A stretch of DNA of 25,492 nt from Litorimonas sp964610115 (lineage in GTDB: Bacteria; Pseudomonadota; Alphaproteobacteria; Caulobacterales; Maricaulaceae), in contig CAZSUW010000035.1 of assembly GCA_964610115.1 (NCBI GenBank), positions 1-25,492 on the forward strand, given 5' to 3'. How positions within the stretch are numbered: the first letter of the stretch is position 1; every line of letters begins with the position of its first letter. Both the position numbers and the translations under genes were made by a program. Under the pieces are notes generated by a model. It was given only the letters and a program-made list of their open reading frames with translations, was not told the DNA's origin and did not search any database. Positions 7,221-15,638 of this stretch are shown here, piece by piece.

Positions 7221-8552
7221 ATGAACTTTCAGCCTGATAACGCCATCCTAAGCCTCGGCGAGGATTTCTATGATCCTGTTGAGGCGGCAGAGTTTCCGCA
7301 GCACACTTTGCGCTATGCCGATGAACACAGCGCGGCGTCCCTTGGGCTGACAGATTTGGATTGGACCGCCCGCTTTGGGCGGTTCGAGGCCTTTGACGGC
7401 TCTCTGCCGGACCCGCTCGCCCTGCGCTATCACGGCCATCAATTCCGGAACTATAATCCCGAGATCGGCGATGGACGCGGCTTTCTCTTTGCGCAATGTC
7501 GGGACGCGCAGGGACGCCTGCTGGACTTTGGCACGAAAGGCTCTGGCACCACGCCTTATTCGCGGCGGGGCGATGGGCGGCTGACGCTGCTGGGCGGGGT
7601 GAGGGAGGTGCTGGCCACGCGCTACCTGGAACATTTGGGCGTGAACACATCGCGGTCTTTCTGCCTGATTGAGACAGGCGAAAGCCTGACCCGACATGAT
7701 GAGCCGTCGCCGACGCGCTCGGCTGTCCTGACCCGTTTGCAGCACAGCCATATCCGCTTCGGGACGTTTCAGCGGCAGGCCTTTTTTGGGCGCACAGATA
7801 ACCTAGAAAAGCTCGTCGATTATTGTCGCACCCATTTCTATCCCGAGGCGGAACGTCCGGCGGACCTGCTGCGCGCGGTGATGGAACGCAGCGCCGATCT
7901 GGTCGCCAGCTGGATGGCGGGCGGCTTTGTTCACGGCGTGATGAATACGGATAATATGAACATTACGGGCGAAGTGTTCGACTTTGGACCGTATCGTTTT
8001 CTGCCCTATTTCGACCCGGCGTTCACCGCGGCCTATTTCGATCATGGCGGGCTGTATGCGTTTGGACGGCAACCCGAAGCGATGGGTTGGAACCTGGCAC
8101 AATTGGCGCAGAGCTTAAGCCTGATTGAAGACGATCAAGCCCTTATCGCGGCGCTGGATGATTATGCGGACGAATATAGCGCGGCGATGGTTCGACATTG
8201 GTTTCGTCGGTTGGGGCTGGATATAGGGGACGGCGCGACAGAGTTTCTGGCGCTCTCGCTGACAGCCCTGAAAGACAGCCAGGCGCGCTGGCCGGATTTT
8301 TTCCATGATTGGTGCGGCGGGCCGAACCCAGCGCCTTTGCAGGACTATCCCGATAGTGTGTGGGGGGATTGGAAGGCGGCCTATGTCCGATTTGAGCCCT
8401 GTGCCCCGCGCCCGGAAACAGAAAAACCGGCCAGCCTTCTCTATGAAGAGATCGGCACGCTTTGGTCACAAATTGATGAGCATGACGATTGGAGCTTGTT
8501 CGAGGCGAAACTTCGCACCTATGAACGGCGTAACTATGATACTGCTCTATAA
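7221..8552 (+). CDS. selO: Protein adenylyltransferase SelO (YdiU/UPF0061)
   Basis: This pseudokinase-fold enzyme transfers AMP from ATP to protein hydroxyl groups and is linked to redox stress in E. coli. The 443-residue product has the conserved residues in place: Lys106 in DFGTKGSGT, Glu129 in GGVREVLA, the NTDN motif at 242-245, and the metal Asp254 in FDFGP. The end (LLYEEIGTLWSQI...DDWSLFEAKL) matches the shorter branch of the family as I recall it, which lacks the C-terminal Cys/selenocysteine seen in E. coli and mammalian proteins, so the gene is not truncated. ATG 7221 has only a weak upstream AGG. The stop is 16 bp before the yceI-like gene, consistent with co-transcription. Confidence 0.93.
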   Translation: MNFQPDNAILSLGEDFYDPVEAAEFPQHTLRYADEHSAASLGLTDLDWTARFGRFEAFDGSLPDPLALRYHGHQFRNYNPEIGDGRGFLFAQCRDAQGRLLDFGTKGSGTTPYSRRGDGRLTLLGGVREVLATRYLEHLGVNTSRSFCLIETGESLTRHDEPSPTRSAVLTRLQHSHIRFGTFQRQAFFGRTDNLEKLVDYCRTHFYPEAERPADLLRAVMERSADLVASWMAGGFVHGVMNTDNMNITGEVFDFGPYRFLPYFDPAFTAAYFDHGGLYAFGRQPEAMGWNLAQLAQSLSLIEDDQALIAALDDYADEYSAAMVRHWFRRLGLDIGDGATEFLALSLTALKDSQARWPDFFHDWCGGPNPAPLQDYPDSVWGDWKAAYVRFEPCAPRPETEKPASLLYEEIGTLWSQIDEHDDWSLFEAKLRTYERRNYDTAL

Positions 8553-8568
8553 ACACGGAGACTTCCCG

Positions 8569-9270
8569 ATGAAAAAACTCGCTCTACTGGCCACAGTGCC
8601 TCTTCTTATCGCCTGCGCGGCGGAAACTGGATCGGTCACAGAAGCCGCCAATGACGCGGTCACCGCCGTCGCGGGCAGCGTCGAAACCGCAGGACGCCAT
8701 AACGGCGAAGACCATGGTGGTATGATGCCTGGATCAGCTGATCTGAGCACATTGCCCGCGGGCACCTATGTCGATGAAGACGGCCACGCCTACATCCAGT
8801 TTTCTTACGACCACCAGGGCTTCTCCAAGCCGATCCTGCGCTGGAGCGCGTTTGAAGCGACCGTGAATTATGATCCTGCCGCGCCCGAAGAGGCGACCTT
8901 ACGCGTTGTCATTCCCGCCGACAGCATTGACAGCATGGTGCCGGCCTTTGACGATCACCTAAAAAGCGCGGATTTCTTCGACGTCGAAAACTATCCAGAA
9001 ATCGTGTTTGAAAGCACGTCGGTTGATATTGGACCCGGCGGAACGGGCACGGTGACGGGCAACCTCACGATCAAAGATATCACCCGTGAAATCAGCTTTG
9101 ACGGACGAATCAATAAAATCGGCCAGCACTTCCGTTCTGGCAAAGATATGTTCGGGATTAGCGGGACGGGCTCTCTGCTACGCTCTGATTACGGCGTTGG
9201 TAAATATGCGCCGGCTGTGGGCGATGAAGTCGACCTTGTGATGGAGATCGAGTTCCAGAAGGCCGACTAA
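8569..9270 (+). CDS. YceI family lipoprotein, lipid-binding beta-barrel
   Basis: The chosen ATG at 8569 has GGAG about 9 nt upstream and gives a lipoprotein signal with Cys16 in LLIAC; the longer open frame runs antisense-free into selO but has no support. The 233-residue product then has an Ala/Asp-rich linker with a short His/Met patch (HNGEDHGGMM), and a YceI domain from about residue 65: HAYIQFSYDHQGFSKP, then DDHLKSADFFDVENYPEI, then GNLTIKDITREISF. YceI proteins form a lipocalin-like barrel that binds isoprenoid chains such as polyprenyl or quinone-like lipids. It lies 2 bp before cytochrome b561, the same partner as in the E. coli yceJ-yceI operon, pointing to quinone-related electron transfer in the envelope. 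Confidence 0.93.
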   Translation: MKKLALLATVPLLIACAAETGSVTEAANDAVTAVAGSVETAGRHNGEDHGGMMPGSADLSTLPAGTYVDEDGHAYIQFSYDHQGFSKPILRWSAFEATVNYDPAAPEEATLRVVIPADSIDSMVPAFDDHLKSADFFDVENYPEIVFESTSVDIGPGGTGTVTGNLTIKDITREISFDGRINKIGQHFRSGKDMFGISGTGSLLRSDYGVGKYAPAVGDEVDLVMEIEFQKAD

Positions 9271-9272
9271 TT

Positions 9273-9848
9273 ATGTCAGAGGCGGTTGCAGCCCCGCTTG
9301 CCCGGTCGGCCTCGCGCTATACGCGCGTGGCGATCGCCTTTCACTGGACGCTCGCAATCGCGCTGATTGGGCTGCTGGCGACAGGCGTGCTGATGACCAC
9401 AGAGGGCGTACCCAACCGCTTTGACATTTATCCGTGGCATAAAAGCTTCGGGATAGCGGTGCTGTTCCTGTCCTTCGCTCGGCTCTATTGGCGTCTGCGA
9501 CACCGCCCGCCGCCTCTGCCAGCAGACACGCCCGCTTGGCAGAAAACCGTCAGCCATACGACGCATTGGCTGTTCTATATCTTGATGATCGGCATGCCAC
9601 TTCTGGGTTGGGCCATGGTCAGCGCCAGTCCGCTGCCGATCCCCACGGTCCTATTCGACCTTATCCCTTGGCCGCATTTGCCTTTGCCGAAAGGGGAGGC
9701 GGAAGTCACATTCTGGAAGACCACGCACGAAATTGGCGGGAAGCTGTTTTTCGCGCTGCTCCTGCTCCATATTGGGGCGGCGTTAAAGCATCAGTTTGTC
9801 GACAAAGACGGCTTGCTGTCACGCATGGGGCTTGGACGCGCGGCTTAG
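9273..9848 (+). CDS. Cytochrome b561, di-haem membrane electron carrier
   Basis: The 191-residue integral membrane protein has four hydrophobic segments (about 20-42, 58-75, 95-113 and 160-180) and the histidine pattern of bacterial b561: His in AFHWTLA, His in YPWHKSFG, the HTTHW pair, HEIGG, and LLHIGAALKHQF. Such proteins carry two b-type haems and pass electrons between quinones and partners in the inner membrane or periplasm. It starts 2 bp after the YceI stop, so the two are almost certainly translated from one message. Its TAG stop overlaps the TAA stop of the convergent ABC permease gene by three bases of the sequence TTAG. Confidence 0.93.
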   Translation: MSEAVAAPLARSASRYTRVAIAFHWTLAIALIGLLATGVLMTTEGVPNRFDIYPWHKSFGIAVLFLSFARLYWRLRHRPPPLPADTPAWQKTVSHTTHWLFYILMIGMPLLGWAMVSASPLPIPTVLFDLIPWPHLPLPKGEAEVTFWKTTHEIGGKLFFALLLLHIGAALKHQFVDKDGLLSRMGLGRAA

Positions 9849-11110
9849 GAGCGCGTCTCTGTTTTTTCGTCAACATCGAACTGCGGCAAGTCCGCCGCGG
9901 CGTCGACGCTAAACTCACGCTCTTCAAAAAGGCGCGGATAGTAATAGTCGCGAAGCTCCGCATGGAAATCGCGCACACTGTCTTCATAGCGAAGCGCGGC
10001 GCGTGTGTCTGTCTTGGCCAAACGTTCCAGTCCGCGCTCCAGCGCCGTTGCTGGCGAAATGAAAGACGCGAGACCCGTCAGATGATCGCGTTTTTCACGA
10101 CCTTCACGATAGGCTTGGCTTAGCGGCTCGGCGGTTTGGTCGCCGACTTGCTGAAAGGCATAATACCAATTCCACGTAAAACTCTCACCGACATCGGCAT
10201 AGGCGGCAAGGTCTGGATGGCGTTCAATAAAGGGTGTCATCGTCGCCGCTTTGGGGAGGTCCCACGCATCATTCACGGCTTCCCTCTGGGTCAGCATGAT
10301 CTCGCCACCATCCGGCAAAGGCACGGCGCGGTCTATCGCTGTGTTCAACATGGCGGGCAGAACCGCACAAAGCCCGAGCCAGACACCCAGCAAGACCGTC
10401 AGATTGACCGAACTTGTCCATTTGGCCTTGGCCAGATAGAGGGAAACCACGCCCCAGAAAACCAGATAGAGTGCGACAGCGAGGGTAGCGAGAAGCATGA
10501 TAAGGGCTGAAGCCCCGGACCAAAGGCCCCCTGCCCAGAGCGGCAGCACAACAGCCAAAGTGAGTAGGCCTATTCTTAATCCCGCGCGGATCGGCCAAAG
10601 GCTACGTTGTCCTTGACTGGCTTCTAGTAATTCCAGTCGCCCTGCCGCGCGCTCCCCAGAGCGAAGATCAAACAGCAGAAAGATCACGAATAACGGCGCA
10701 AGCAGGCTGGCAATAAAGGCGAAATCAAAGCGCCCGATTAAGGCAAAATCCGGATTGGAGGCGTCGGTTTCGTAAATCTGACCCTCGAGCGCCAGCATGC
10801 GCACGCGGTGCTTCCACGGGCTGACATCGCGTTTCCCAATCGCGGCGAAAGCAAAATCAGACGGCGCATCGGCGGTCAGGTGGAAGGTGTAATAGCCGGC
10901 GCTCCCCCAATCCGATTGTTCGGCCAGAACGACCGCGCGCTCTGCCGCATCGAGTGTCTGCAAATCCGCCAGTTCTTTACGCTGATTGTCAATTTCGATC
11001 AGGCCGAGTGTTACAGCCGTTAGCGACACAATAAAGGCCAGACCCAGCCAAAGCCACGCTGCGCGGTCGCGCCGTAAAAAGCGCCATTCTCTGAAAATTG
11101 AGCGCATCAT
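9845..11110 (-). CDS. ABC-2 type permease, DUF3526-like (second subunit)
   Basis: The 421-residue protein has an N-terminal cytoplasmic piece (FREWRFLRRDRAAWLWLGLAF, split by the first membrane helix), a large extracytoplasmic segment to about residue 140, then a block of five or so hydrophobic helices (for example FDFAFIASLLAPLFVIFLLF), and a long soluble segment before the C-terminus. This pattern matches ABC-2 permeases of the DUF3526 group. The start ATG at 11110 overlaps the stop of the first permease as ATGA; a second ATG follows immediately. It is the last gene of the ABC operon and ends tail-to-tail on cytochrome b561. It probably forms a heteromeric channel with the first permease. 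The substrate is unknown. Confidence 0.82.
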   Translation of the reverse strand: MMRSIFREWRFLRRDRAAWLWLGLAFIVSLTAVTLGLIEIDNQRKELADLQTLDAAERAVVLAEQSDWGSAGYYTFHLTADAPSDFAFAAIGKRDVSPWKHRVRMLALEGQIYETDASNPDFALIGRFDFAFIASLLAPLFVIFLLFDLRSGERAAGRLELLEASQGQRSLWPIRAGLRIGLLTLAVVLPLWAGGLWSGASALIMLLATLAVALYLVFWGVVSLYLAKAKWTSSVNLTVLLGVWLGLCAVLPAMLNTAIDRAVPLPDGGEIMLTQREAVNDAWDLPKAATMTPFIERHPDLAAYADVGESFTWNWYYAFQQVGDQTAEPLSQAYREGREKRDHLTGLASFISPATALERGLERLAKTDTRAALRYEDSVRDFHAELRDYYYPRLFEEREFSVDAAADLPQFDVDEKTETRS

Positions 11111-12543
11111 GGGGCGAGCCTCCGCGCCGCAGTCAGGCCAAAGCCAAAGAGGATGACGAACCAGAGCGTTAAGGCCGCAAGACCCTGCATGGCCCGGTTC
11201 AGCCGTGTTGTGGCTGGGTCGGGCGTGAATTGAAATTCGCCAACCACTTTCCAGTTCTCGGCACTGACCCGCGCGCGCTTCCAGCCCTCTTCGCCGGAAT
11301 TGCGGTTAATGTCGTCCGCGTAAGAGAGCTCTTCAATATGCGCTTTGTTCAGCCCCTGGACGAAAGCAAAACGCACGCCTTCGGCTTCGCGCAAGAAACG
11401 GTGATGGGTCCGCAAATCTGTGCCGGCGAGGTTCCGGGTGGCGGACCCCACAGCCAGATAAGGCGAAAGCCAGCCGAGCCTGTCCAATCTGTCAGACTGC
11501 GCCGCTTCTTGCGCCATGCGGGCTTCGGCATATTCGTTCAACGTATCGGTCAGGTCCGCTTCTGATTGGCTCGCGACCGTGCCGCGGAAATTGATCGGAA
11601 GTTCGTCAACAGACTCGACGTCATATTCGGCCAGCAGGTTGGCGCGTAACTGTTCAAAGGCGGGGTCAGAGGCATTATGCCCATCGCCCAATTTGCGCAG
11701 GTCGTCTTTCATCTTCATGTCCGTGGCGATTTTGCCATCGATCGGCAGGCTCGCACTCGCCGCGGTTACGCCAATGCGAGGCAGGATGAGCGCGGTGGCG
11801 ACCCAGACGAAAAGAAGGACTCCCAAAGCAAGCCCGCGTTCACGCACCTTTGTTGAAACGAGGAGGATGAGTGTCGCCCAAACGCCGAGATAAAGTAACT
11901 GCCCCAGATATAGCGCGATAGCGCTAAGCAGCGGCTCGCCCAAGCTAATGCCGATCAGGCTCGCGGCGAGGGCTGGAATAGACAGCACGGCCACAAGGCC
12001 GGCTAGGGCCAGGGCCTTGCCGGCGAAAAGCTGCGCGCCTGTGACGCCTTGCGCCAGGAGCGGGCCGAGCGTGCGGCTTTCCCGTTCGCGTAAAATCGCG
12101 GCATGGCCGAGCGCGATCAGCAAGAGCGGCAGGAAAAGGTGATAGAGTTTGGCCGGGCTTAACGCGCCAAAGCCGCCTGTGCGTGCTTCGGCACGGGCAT
12201 CGGCAAACATGGCGCTATTTTGGCGGTGGCCTTCCAAGAACATGCTTTGCCCGGTGACTGTATCCACGCCGGGATCAAACACGGCCAGAGGGGCCGGGGC
12301 GCGAAACACATAATGACCATAATGGACCATGCGATGCGGATGGCGATCCGGTTGGTCTAGGAAGGTCGCTTCGGCCTCTTCTTGTTGGTGCAAGCGGTCA
12401 TGGCGATCTTCCAAAACGCCGGTCGCGGTCAGGATGGTCGTGATCAGCAAGAGAAAGGCAAAAATGGAGAGTGCAAAGACCGCCAAGCGGGACCGACGCC
12501 ATTGCCGCCATTCTTCGCGGGCGATGCGTGTCGCCGCGCTCAT
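11107..12543 (-). CDS. ABC-2 type permease, DUF3526-like (first subunit)
   Basis: The 478-residue protein begins AREEWRQWRRSRLAVF and has one N-terminal helix (to about residue 45), a periplasmic region with PHRMVHYGHYVFRAPAPLA and FDPGVDTVTGQSMF, a central block of five helices with LRERESRTLGPLLAQG in a cytoplasmic loop, another large soluble region, and a last helix ending at the C-terminus. The HYG...P...FDPGVD region is what I recognise from DUF3526 proteins next to ABC ATPases. The gene overlaps the ATPase stop and the next permease start by ATGA quartets, so the three are made together. ABC-2 systems generally export or extract; direction and cargo cannot be read from sequence. Confidence 0.84.
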   Translation of the reverse strand: MSAATRIAREEWRQWRRSRLAVFALSIFAFLLLITTILTATGVLEDRHDRLHQQEEAEATFLDQPDRHPHRMVHYGHYVFRAPAPLAVFDPGVDTVTGQSMFLEGHRQNSAMFADARAEARTGGFGALSPAKLYHLFLPLLLIALGHAAILRERESRTLGPLLAQGVTGAQLFAGKALALAGLVAVLSIPALAASLIGISLGEPLLSAIALYLGQLLYLGVWATLILLVSTKVRERGLALGVLLFVWVATALILPRIGVTAASASLPIDGKIATDMKMKDDLRKLGDGHNASDPAFEQLRANLLAEYDVESVDELPINFRGTVASQSEADLTDTLNEYAEARMAQEAAQSDRLDRLGWLSPYLAVGSATRNLAGTDLRTHHRFLREAEGVRFAFVQGLNKAHIEELSYADDINRNSGEEGWKRARVSAENWKVVGEFQFTPDPATTRLNRAMQGLAALTLWFVILFGFGLTAARRLAP

Positions 12544-13268
12544 GCCGCGCTCCGCTGTGAAAAGGCGGCGTGGACGGTGGCGGTATCAATCGGCGCGCCG
12601 GGCTTGGCATCAAAGCTGCCCACCATTTCGCCGCGCCGCAGTAGGCCAATATGGTCGGCAACTTGGCAAGCGCCATAGACGTCGTGGGTTACCATTAAGA
12701 CGGTTCGCCCTTCAGATGCGAGGGCCCGCACAAGCGTATTGAATTCATCAATCGCGATTGGATCGAGGCCCGATGTGGGTTCGTCCAAGAGCAGGACGGG
12801 CGCATCGCGCAAAATCGCCAGAGCGATTGCCACTTTCTGGCGCATGCCTTTGGAGTATGATCCCATGGGATTATAGCGCGCATCGCTTTGTAAGGACACA
12901 CGATCAAGCGCCGTGTCTAGGGTCGTCTGGTCAGCGGAAATGCCCGCGAGATCGAGGAAATAGTCAAGGTTTTCGTAAGCCGTCAAATGCGGGTAAAGCG
13001 TGGCGGCTTCTGGCAGGAAGGCGACCGCGTCGCGGACTTTGGCCGTGTCTTTGACCACATCATTTTCAAGGACTTGCGCCGCGCCTTGCGCCGGAGAGAG
13101 AAAGCCGAGCAGGGTCAGCAGCGTTGTCGATTTGCCCGCACCATTGCCGCCTAAAAGGGCGTAAACACGGCCCTTTGGCACGTCGAAGGAGATGCCGTGC
13201 AAGACGGCCTTTCCGTCGCGGGACACGTGGAGATCGCGGGCCGTTATGGCGGGGCGCTCAGTCATCAT
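12540..13268 (-). CDS. ABC transporter ATP-binding protein
   Basis: The 242-residue ATPase has Walker A GGNGAGKST (40-48), a Q-loop region in FLPEAATLYPHLTAYENL, signature YSKGMRQK, Walker B VLLLDEP followed by TSGLDP, and the H-loop THD. The FLPE form of the Q-loop (Glu in place of Gln) is common among ATPases serving ABC-2 permeases such as the NosF and GldA relatives. ATG 13268 follows GAGGAG at 5 nt; the longer frame would start at a TTG inside that Shine-Dalgarno. It overlaps the first permease by ATGA and lies 78 bp downstream of the TonB-dependent receptor, with a strong hairpin between them. It energises the two-permease complex. Confidence 0.95.
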   Translation of the reverse strand: MMTERPAITARDLHVSRDGKAVLHGISFDVPKGRVYALLGGNGAGKSTTLLTLLGFLSPAQGAAQVLENDVVKDTAKVRDAVAFLPEAATLYPHLTAYENLDYFLDLAGISADQTTLDTALDRVSLQSDARYNPMGSYSKGMRQKVAIALAILRDAPVLLLDEPTSGLDPIAIDEFNTLVRALASEGRTVLMVTHDVYGACQVADHIGLLRRGEMVGSFDAKPGAPIDTATVHAAFSQRSAA

Positions 13269-13288
13269 CTGTCTCCTCAAAGGGGTGA

Positions 13289-13313
13289 GGTTGGGGCGAT
13301 GGCCGCCCCAACC
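13289..13313 (-). other. Perfect 10-bp hairpin between receptor and ABC genes
   Basis: GGTTGGGGCG and CGCCCCAACC are exact inverted repeats around a 5-nt loop. No T-tract follows on the minus strand, so it is not a classical terminator. It lies about 20 nt before the ATPase start and may act as an mRNA-processing or 3'-end-stabilising stem that sets the receptor-to-ABC ratio, or as a leaky attenuator. Confidence 0.75.
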
Positions 13314-13346
13314 CAGTCATTTTAGGAAGCTCTGTTCCTGCTGGAA

Positions 13347-15527
13347 TTAGAACTCATAGCGGGCGGTAAAGCGGAAACGCCGCGGCGCGCCGGGCTGCAC
13401 CCACACATCCGCGAAGGAGTTGGTGTAGAACGTCTCGTTAAAGAGGTTTTCCACGTCCAGACGCAGCTCGACATTCTCAACGGGTTCGAACTCCGCAAAG
13501 GCGCGCACTGTCGTGTAATTTGGCAGCGTGAAGTCAGAGCCGACAAAGCCGTTCTGGTCATCCACATAGAGCAGACCTCCGCCCAGTTCGAATTCCATTG
13601 TGTCCAATTCCCAGTCTTTGATCACAAGGACATTCAGCTGGTTTTGCGGCGCGTTGATCAGGGGATCGCCGGGCGTGATCGTAAAGCCAAAGCCGTCAAA
13701 ATCCGGGAAGCTGTTCTGGAATTCCGCATCTGTGTAGGCGTAGGAGAGCCACAGGCTGACATCGTTGGAAAATTCCACATTGGCGTCGATTTCAAAACCT
13801 GTGCTTTGCGCCTCGCCCGCCGGGAAAGAGCTAAAGCCCGTCACGCCAGCGCGCTGGTCATTGACGAGGATATTGCTCTGATCGATTTGGAAGACACTGA
13901 CCGTGAGGGCGCCCTCTGCCGTGTCAGATAGCGTGCCAAGGTCTACTTTGAAGCCACCTTCGATGGATTCGGTAACGTTCGGGTCGAACTGTTCGCCGAA
14001 GAAATCCACGCCGCCCTGTTGGCGGAAACCTTCGCCATAAGTGGCGTAGAGGCTAACCCCGTCATTGACGCGGTAAACCGCCCCGATCTGCGGCGAGAAG
14101 CGCGAGTCAGACAAGGTCCGCGTGGTTACGGGATCCGCGCGGAAATTGGTCAAATCCTGTTCGAAATCATCAAAACGCGCCCCGATCCGGATTTGGAAGT
14201 TGTCCGTGATATCGATCTGGTCCTGAATGTAAAAGCCAAAGCCAGAGAGGACTTCGTTGCGGTCCGTATTCGGGCCAATCCCATTGGTCAGGACATTGCC
14301 ATAGATCGGATTTGTCAGGTCGAGCAGCAAGAAATCTGCCGCTTCTTCCAGCGTTGCTTCGGAGGGCGTGCGGCCATCACCGAGGAAATCACCCCGTGGG
14401 TTGGGGCGGTCGCGCTGGATGAAAAGCGTATTGTCAAACTCGTCATAATCCGCGCCGAAGATCAGACGGTGACGCAGAGCGCCCGTGTCAAATTCGCCTG
14501 CAATCTCTGCCCGGAGTGTGAGATATTCAGAATCGAAATCCCGGAAGCGGAAGAAACGCGAGACCGTTTGCCCGTCCTGACGGAAGGTCTGGCGAGAGCC
14601 GAATTGCGGTTCGAATGAGCCGCCCTCCAGGCTGGTTTCGCGGTAGCCCATCCCGGCGAGGAAATTCCAGTTATCGTTAAAGTCATAGCCGACTTCGAGC
14701 TGATGGCCGAGGACCTCGGTTTCAACGGGAACGGGTTCGCCCGTGAAAATTCGGCGTGGCGAAAAGCCAAACCCTTCGGCATAGACGACACCCCGGTCTT
14801 GGGGCAGCTCTTGCTGGGTAAATTCCAATTCGTAAGAGATCGTCGTCGCGTCATTAGGAGCGTAAGTGATCGAGGGGTAAAAGCCGAGCTTTTCCGTCTC
14901 GACACCTTCGCGGAAGCTTTCTGAGTCTTCGTAAAAGCCGACAAGGCGCACGCCGAGTGTGTCGTCAGCCAGGACCGTCTGTGCATCGGCTTCGAGGCGA
15001 TATTGGTTCCAGCTGCCGATTGTGCCTTGGACATAGCCGCCTGTTTCAAATTCGGGGCGCTTGGTGATCAAATTGATCGTGCCGCCCGGCTCACCGCGAC
15101 CAAAGAGGGCAGAGCGGGGACCTTTTAGAATTTCAACCGCTTCCACGCCGACAAGGTCGCGCGGGCCGCCAAATCCGCGCCCGGCATTAAACCCGTTGAC
15201 CAGAAAGCCGCTCGGCAAATTGATATCGCCGGAAAACCCGCGCACGGCAAAGCTATTCCAAAGACCGCCGAAATTATTTTGCCGTGAGACTGAGGCCGAA
15301 AGGTCGAGCGCATCATTCAGATCAAGCGCACCAATATCGGTGAGCAGCTCATTATCTAGGGTCTGGTTGGCTTGCGGGATTTCCAGAGGCGCAAAGTCGC
15401 CCTGATAGGCCTGGCGCAGTCCAGTGGTGATGACCTCGTCTTCAGCGTCTTGCGCGTAAGCGGGGTGAGAAACGGCCAAAAGGCCAAAACCTGCAAGAAG
15501 CAGGGAAGTTTTGTTGAACGGACGCAC
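13347..15527 (-). CDS. TonB-dependent siderophore-type outer-membrane receptor
   Basis: The 726-residue protein starts at GTG 15527 with AAGGAG 7 nt upstream. A signal peptide ends at about AYA-Q26, followed by a TonB-box-like DEVITTGLR. The plug domain (about 40-160) has RGFSGD, VEAVEILKGPRSALFGRGEPGG and TINLITKRP, the pattern of the FhuA/FpvA-type siderophore receptors. The remainder is a beta-barrel ending RFRFTARYEF with the C-terminal Phe needed for BAM recognition. There is no notable His- or Met-rich loop. Receptors of this family import ferric siderophores or other metal chelates. The His-rich gene lies 111 bp upstream and the ABC genes downstream on the same strand. The exact ligand is unknown. 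Confidence 0.95.
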   Translation of the reverse strand: MRPFNKTSLLLAGFGLLAVSHPAYAQDAEDEVITTGLRQAYQGDFAPLEIPQANQTLDNELLTDIGALDLNDALDLSASVSRQNNFGGLWNSFAVRGFSGDINLPSGFLVNGFNAGRGFGGPRDLVGVEAVEILKGPRSALFGRGEPGGTINLITKRPEFETGGYVQGTIGSWNQYRLEADAQTVLADDTLGVRLVGFYEDSESFREGVETEKLGFYPSITYAPNDATTISYELEFTQQELPQDRGVVYAEGFGFSPRRIFTGEPVPVETEVLGHQLEVGYDFNDNWNFLAGMGYRETSLEGGSFEPQFGSRQTFRQDGQTVSRFFRFRDFDSEYLTLRAEIAGEFDTGALRHRLIFGADYDEFDNTLFIQRDRPNPRGDFLGDGRTPSEATLEEAADFLLLDLTNPIYGNVLTNGIGPNTDRNEVLSGFGFYIQDQIDITDNFQIRIGARFDDFEQDLTNFRADPVTTRTLSDSRFSPQIGAVYRVNDGVSLYATYGEGFRQQGGVDFFGEQFDPNVTESIEGGFKVDLGTLSDTAEGALTVSVFQIDQSNILVNDQRAGVTGFSSFPAGEAQSTGFEIDANVEFSNDVSLWLSYAYTDAEFQNSFPDFDGFGFTITPGDPLINAPQNQLNVLVIKDWELDTMEFELGGGLLYVDDQNGFVGSDFTLPNYTTVRAFAEFEPVENVELRLDVENLFNETFYTNSFADVWVQPGAPRRFRFTARYEF

Positions 15528-15544
15528 GGGTCGCTCCTTAAGAA

Positions 15545-15554
15545 ATAGGATAAA
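15545..15554 (+). repeat. 10-bp direct repeat, copy 1 (ATAGGATAAA)
   Basis: The word ATAGGATAAA occurs here and again at 15593-15602, both in the 111-bp gap upstream of the TonB receptor gene. The start-to-start distance is 48 bp. It could be a pair of regulator sites or -10-like elements (TATCCT on the minus strand). Confidence 0.45.
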
Positions 15555-15592
15555 TGTCAGGGATCGGCACAGTAATCACTGCGACGACAAAG

Positions 15593-15602
15593 ATAGGATA
15601 AA
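15593..15602 (+). repeat. 10-bp direct repeat, copy 2 (ATAGGATAAA)
   Basis: This is the second exact copy of the word at 15545-15554, located closer to the end of the His-rich gene. The flanking bases are also similar, AT-rich on both sides. Confidence 0.45.
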
Positions 15603-15638
15603 AGCGGCGTGAAGACGCGGTTTTAGAGAGAAAGGTCG

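Noticed and set aside
8305..8568. Long N-terminal extension of the YceI protein inside selO
   Set aside because: The signal peptide with lipobox begins at 8569 with its own Shine-Dalgarno; the extension is a shadow of selO.
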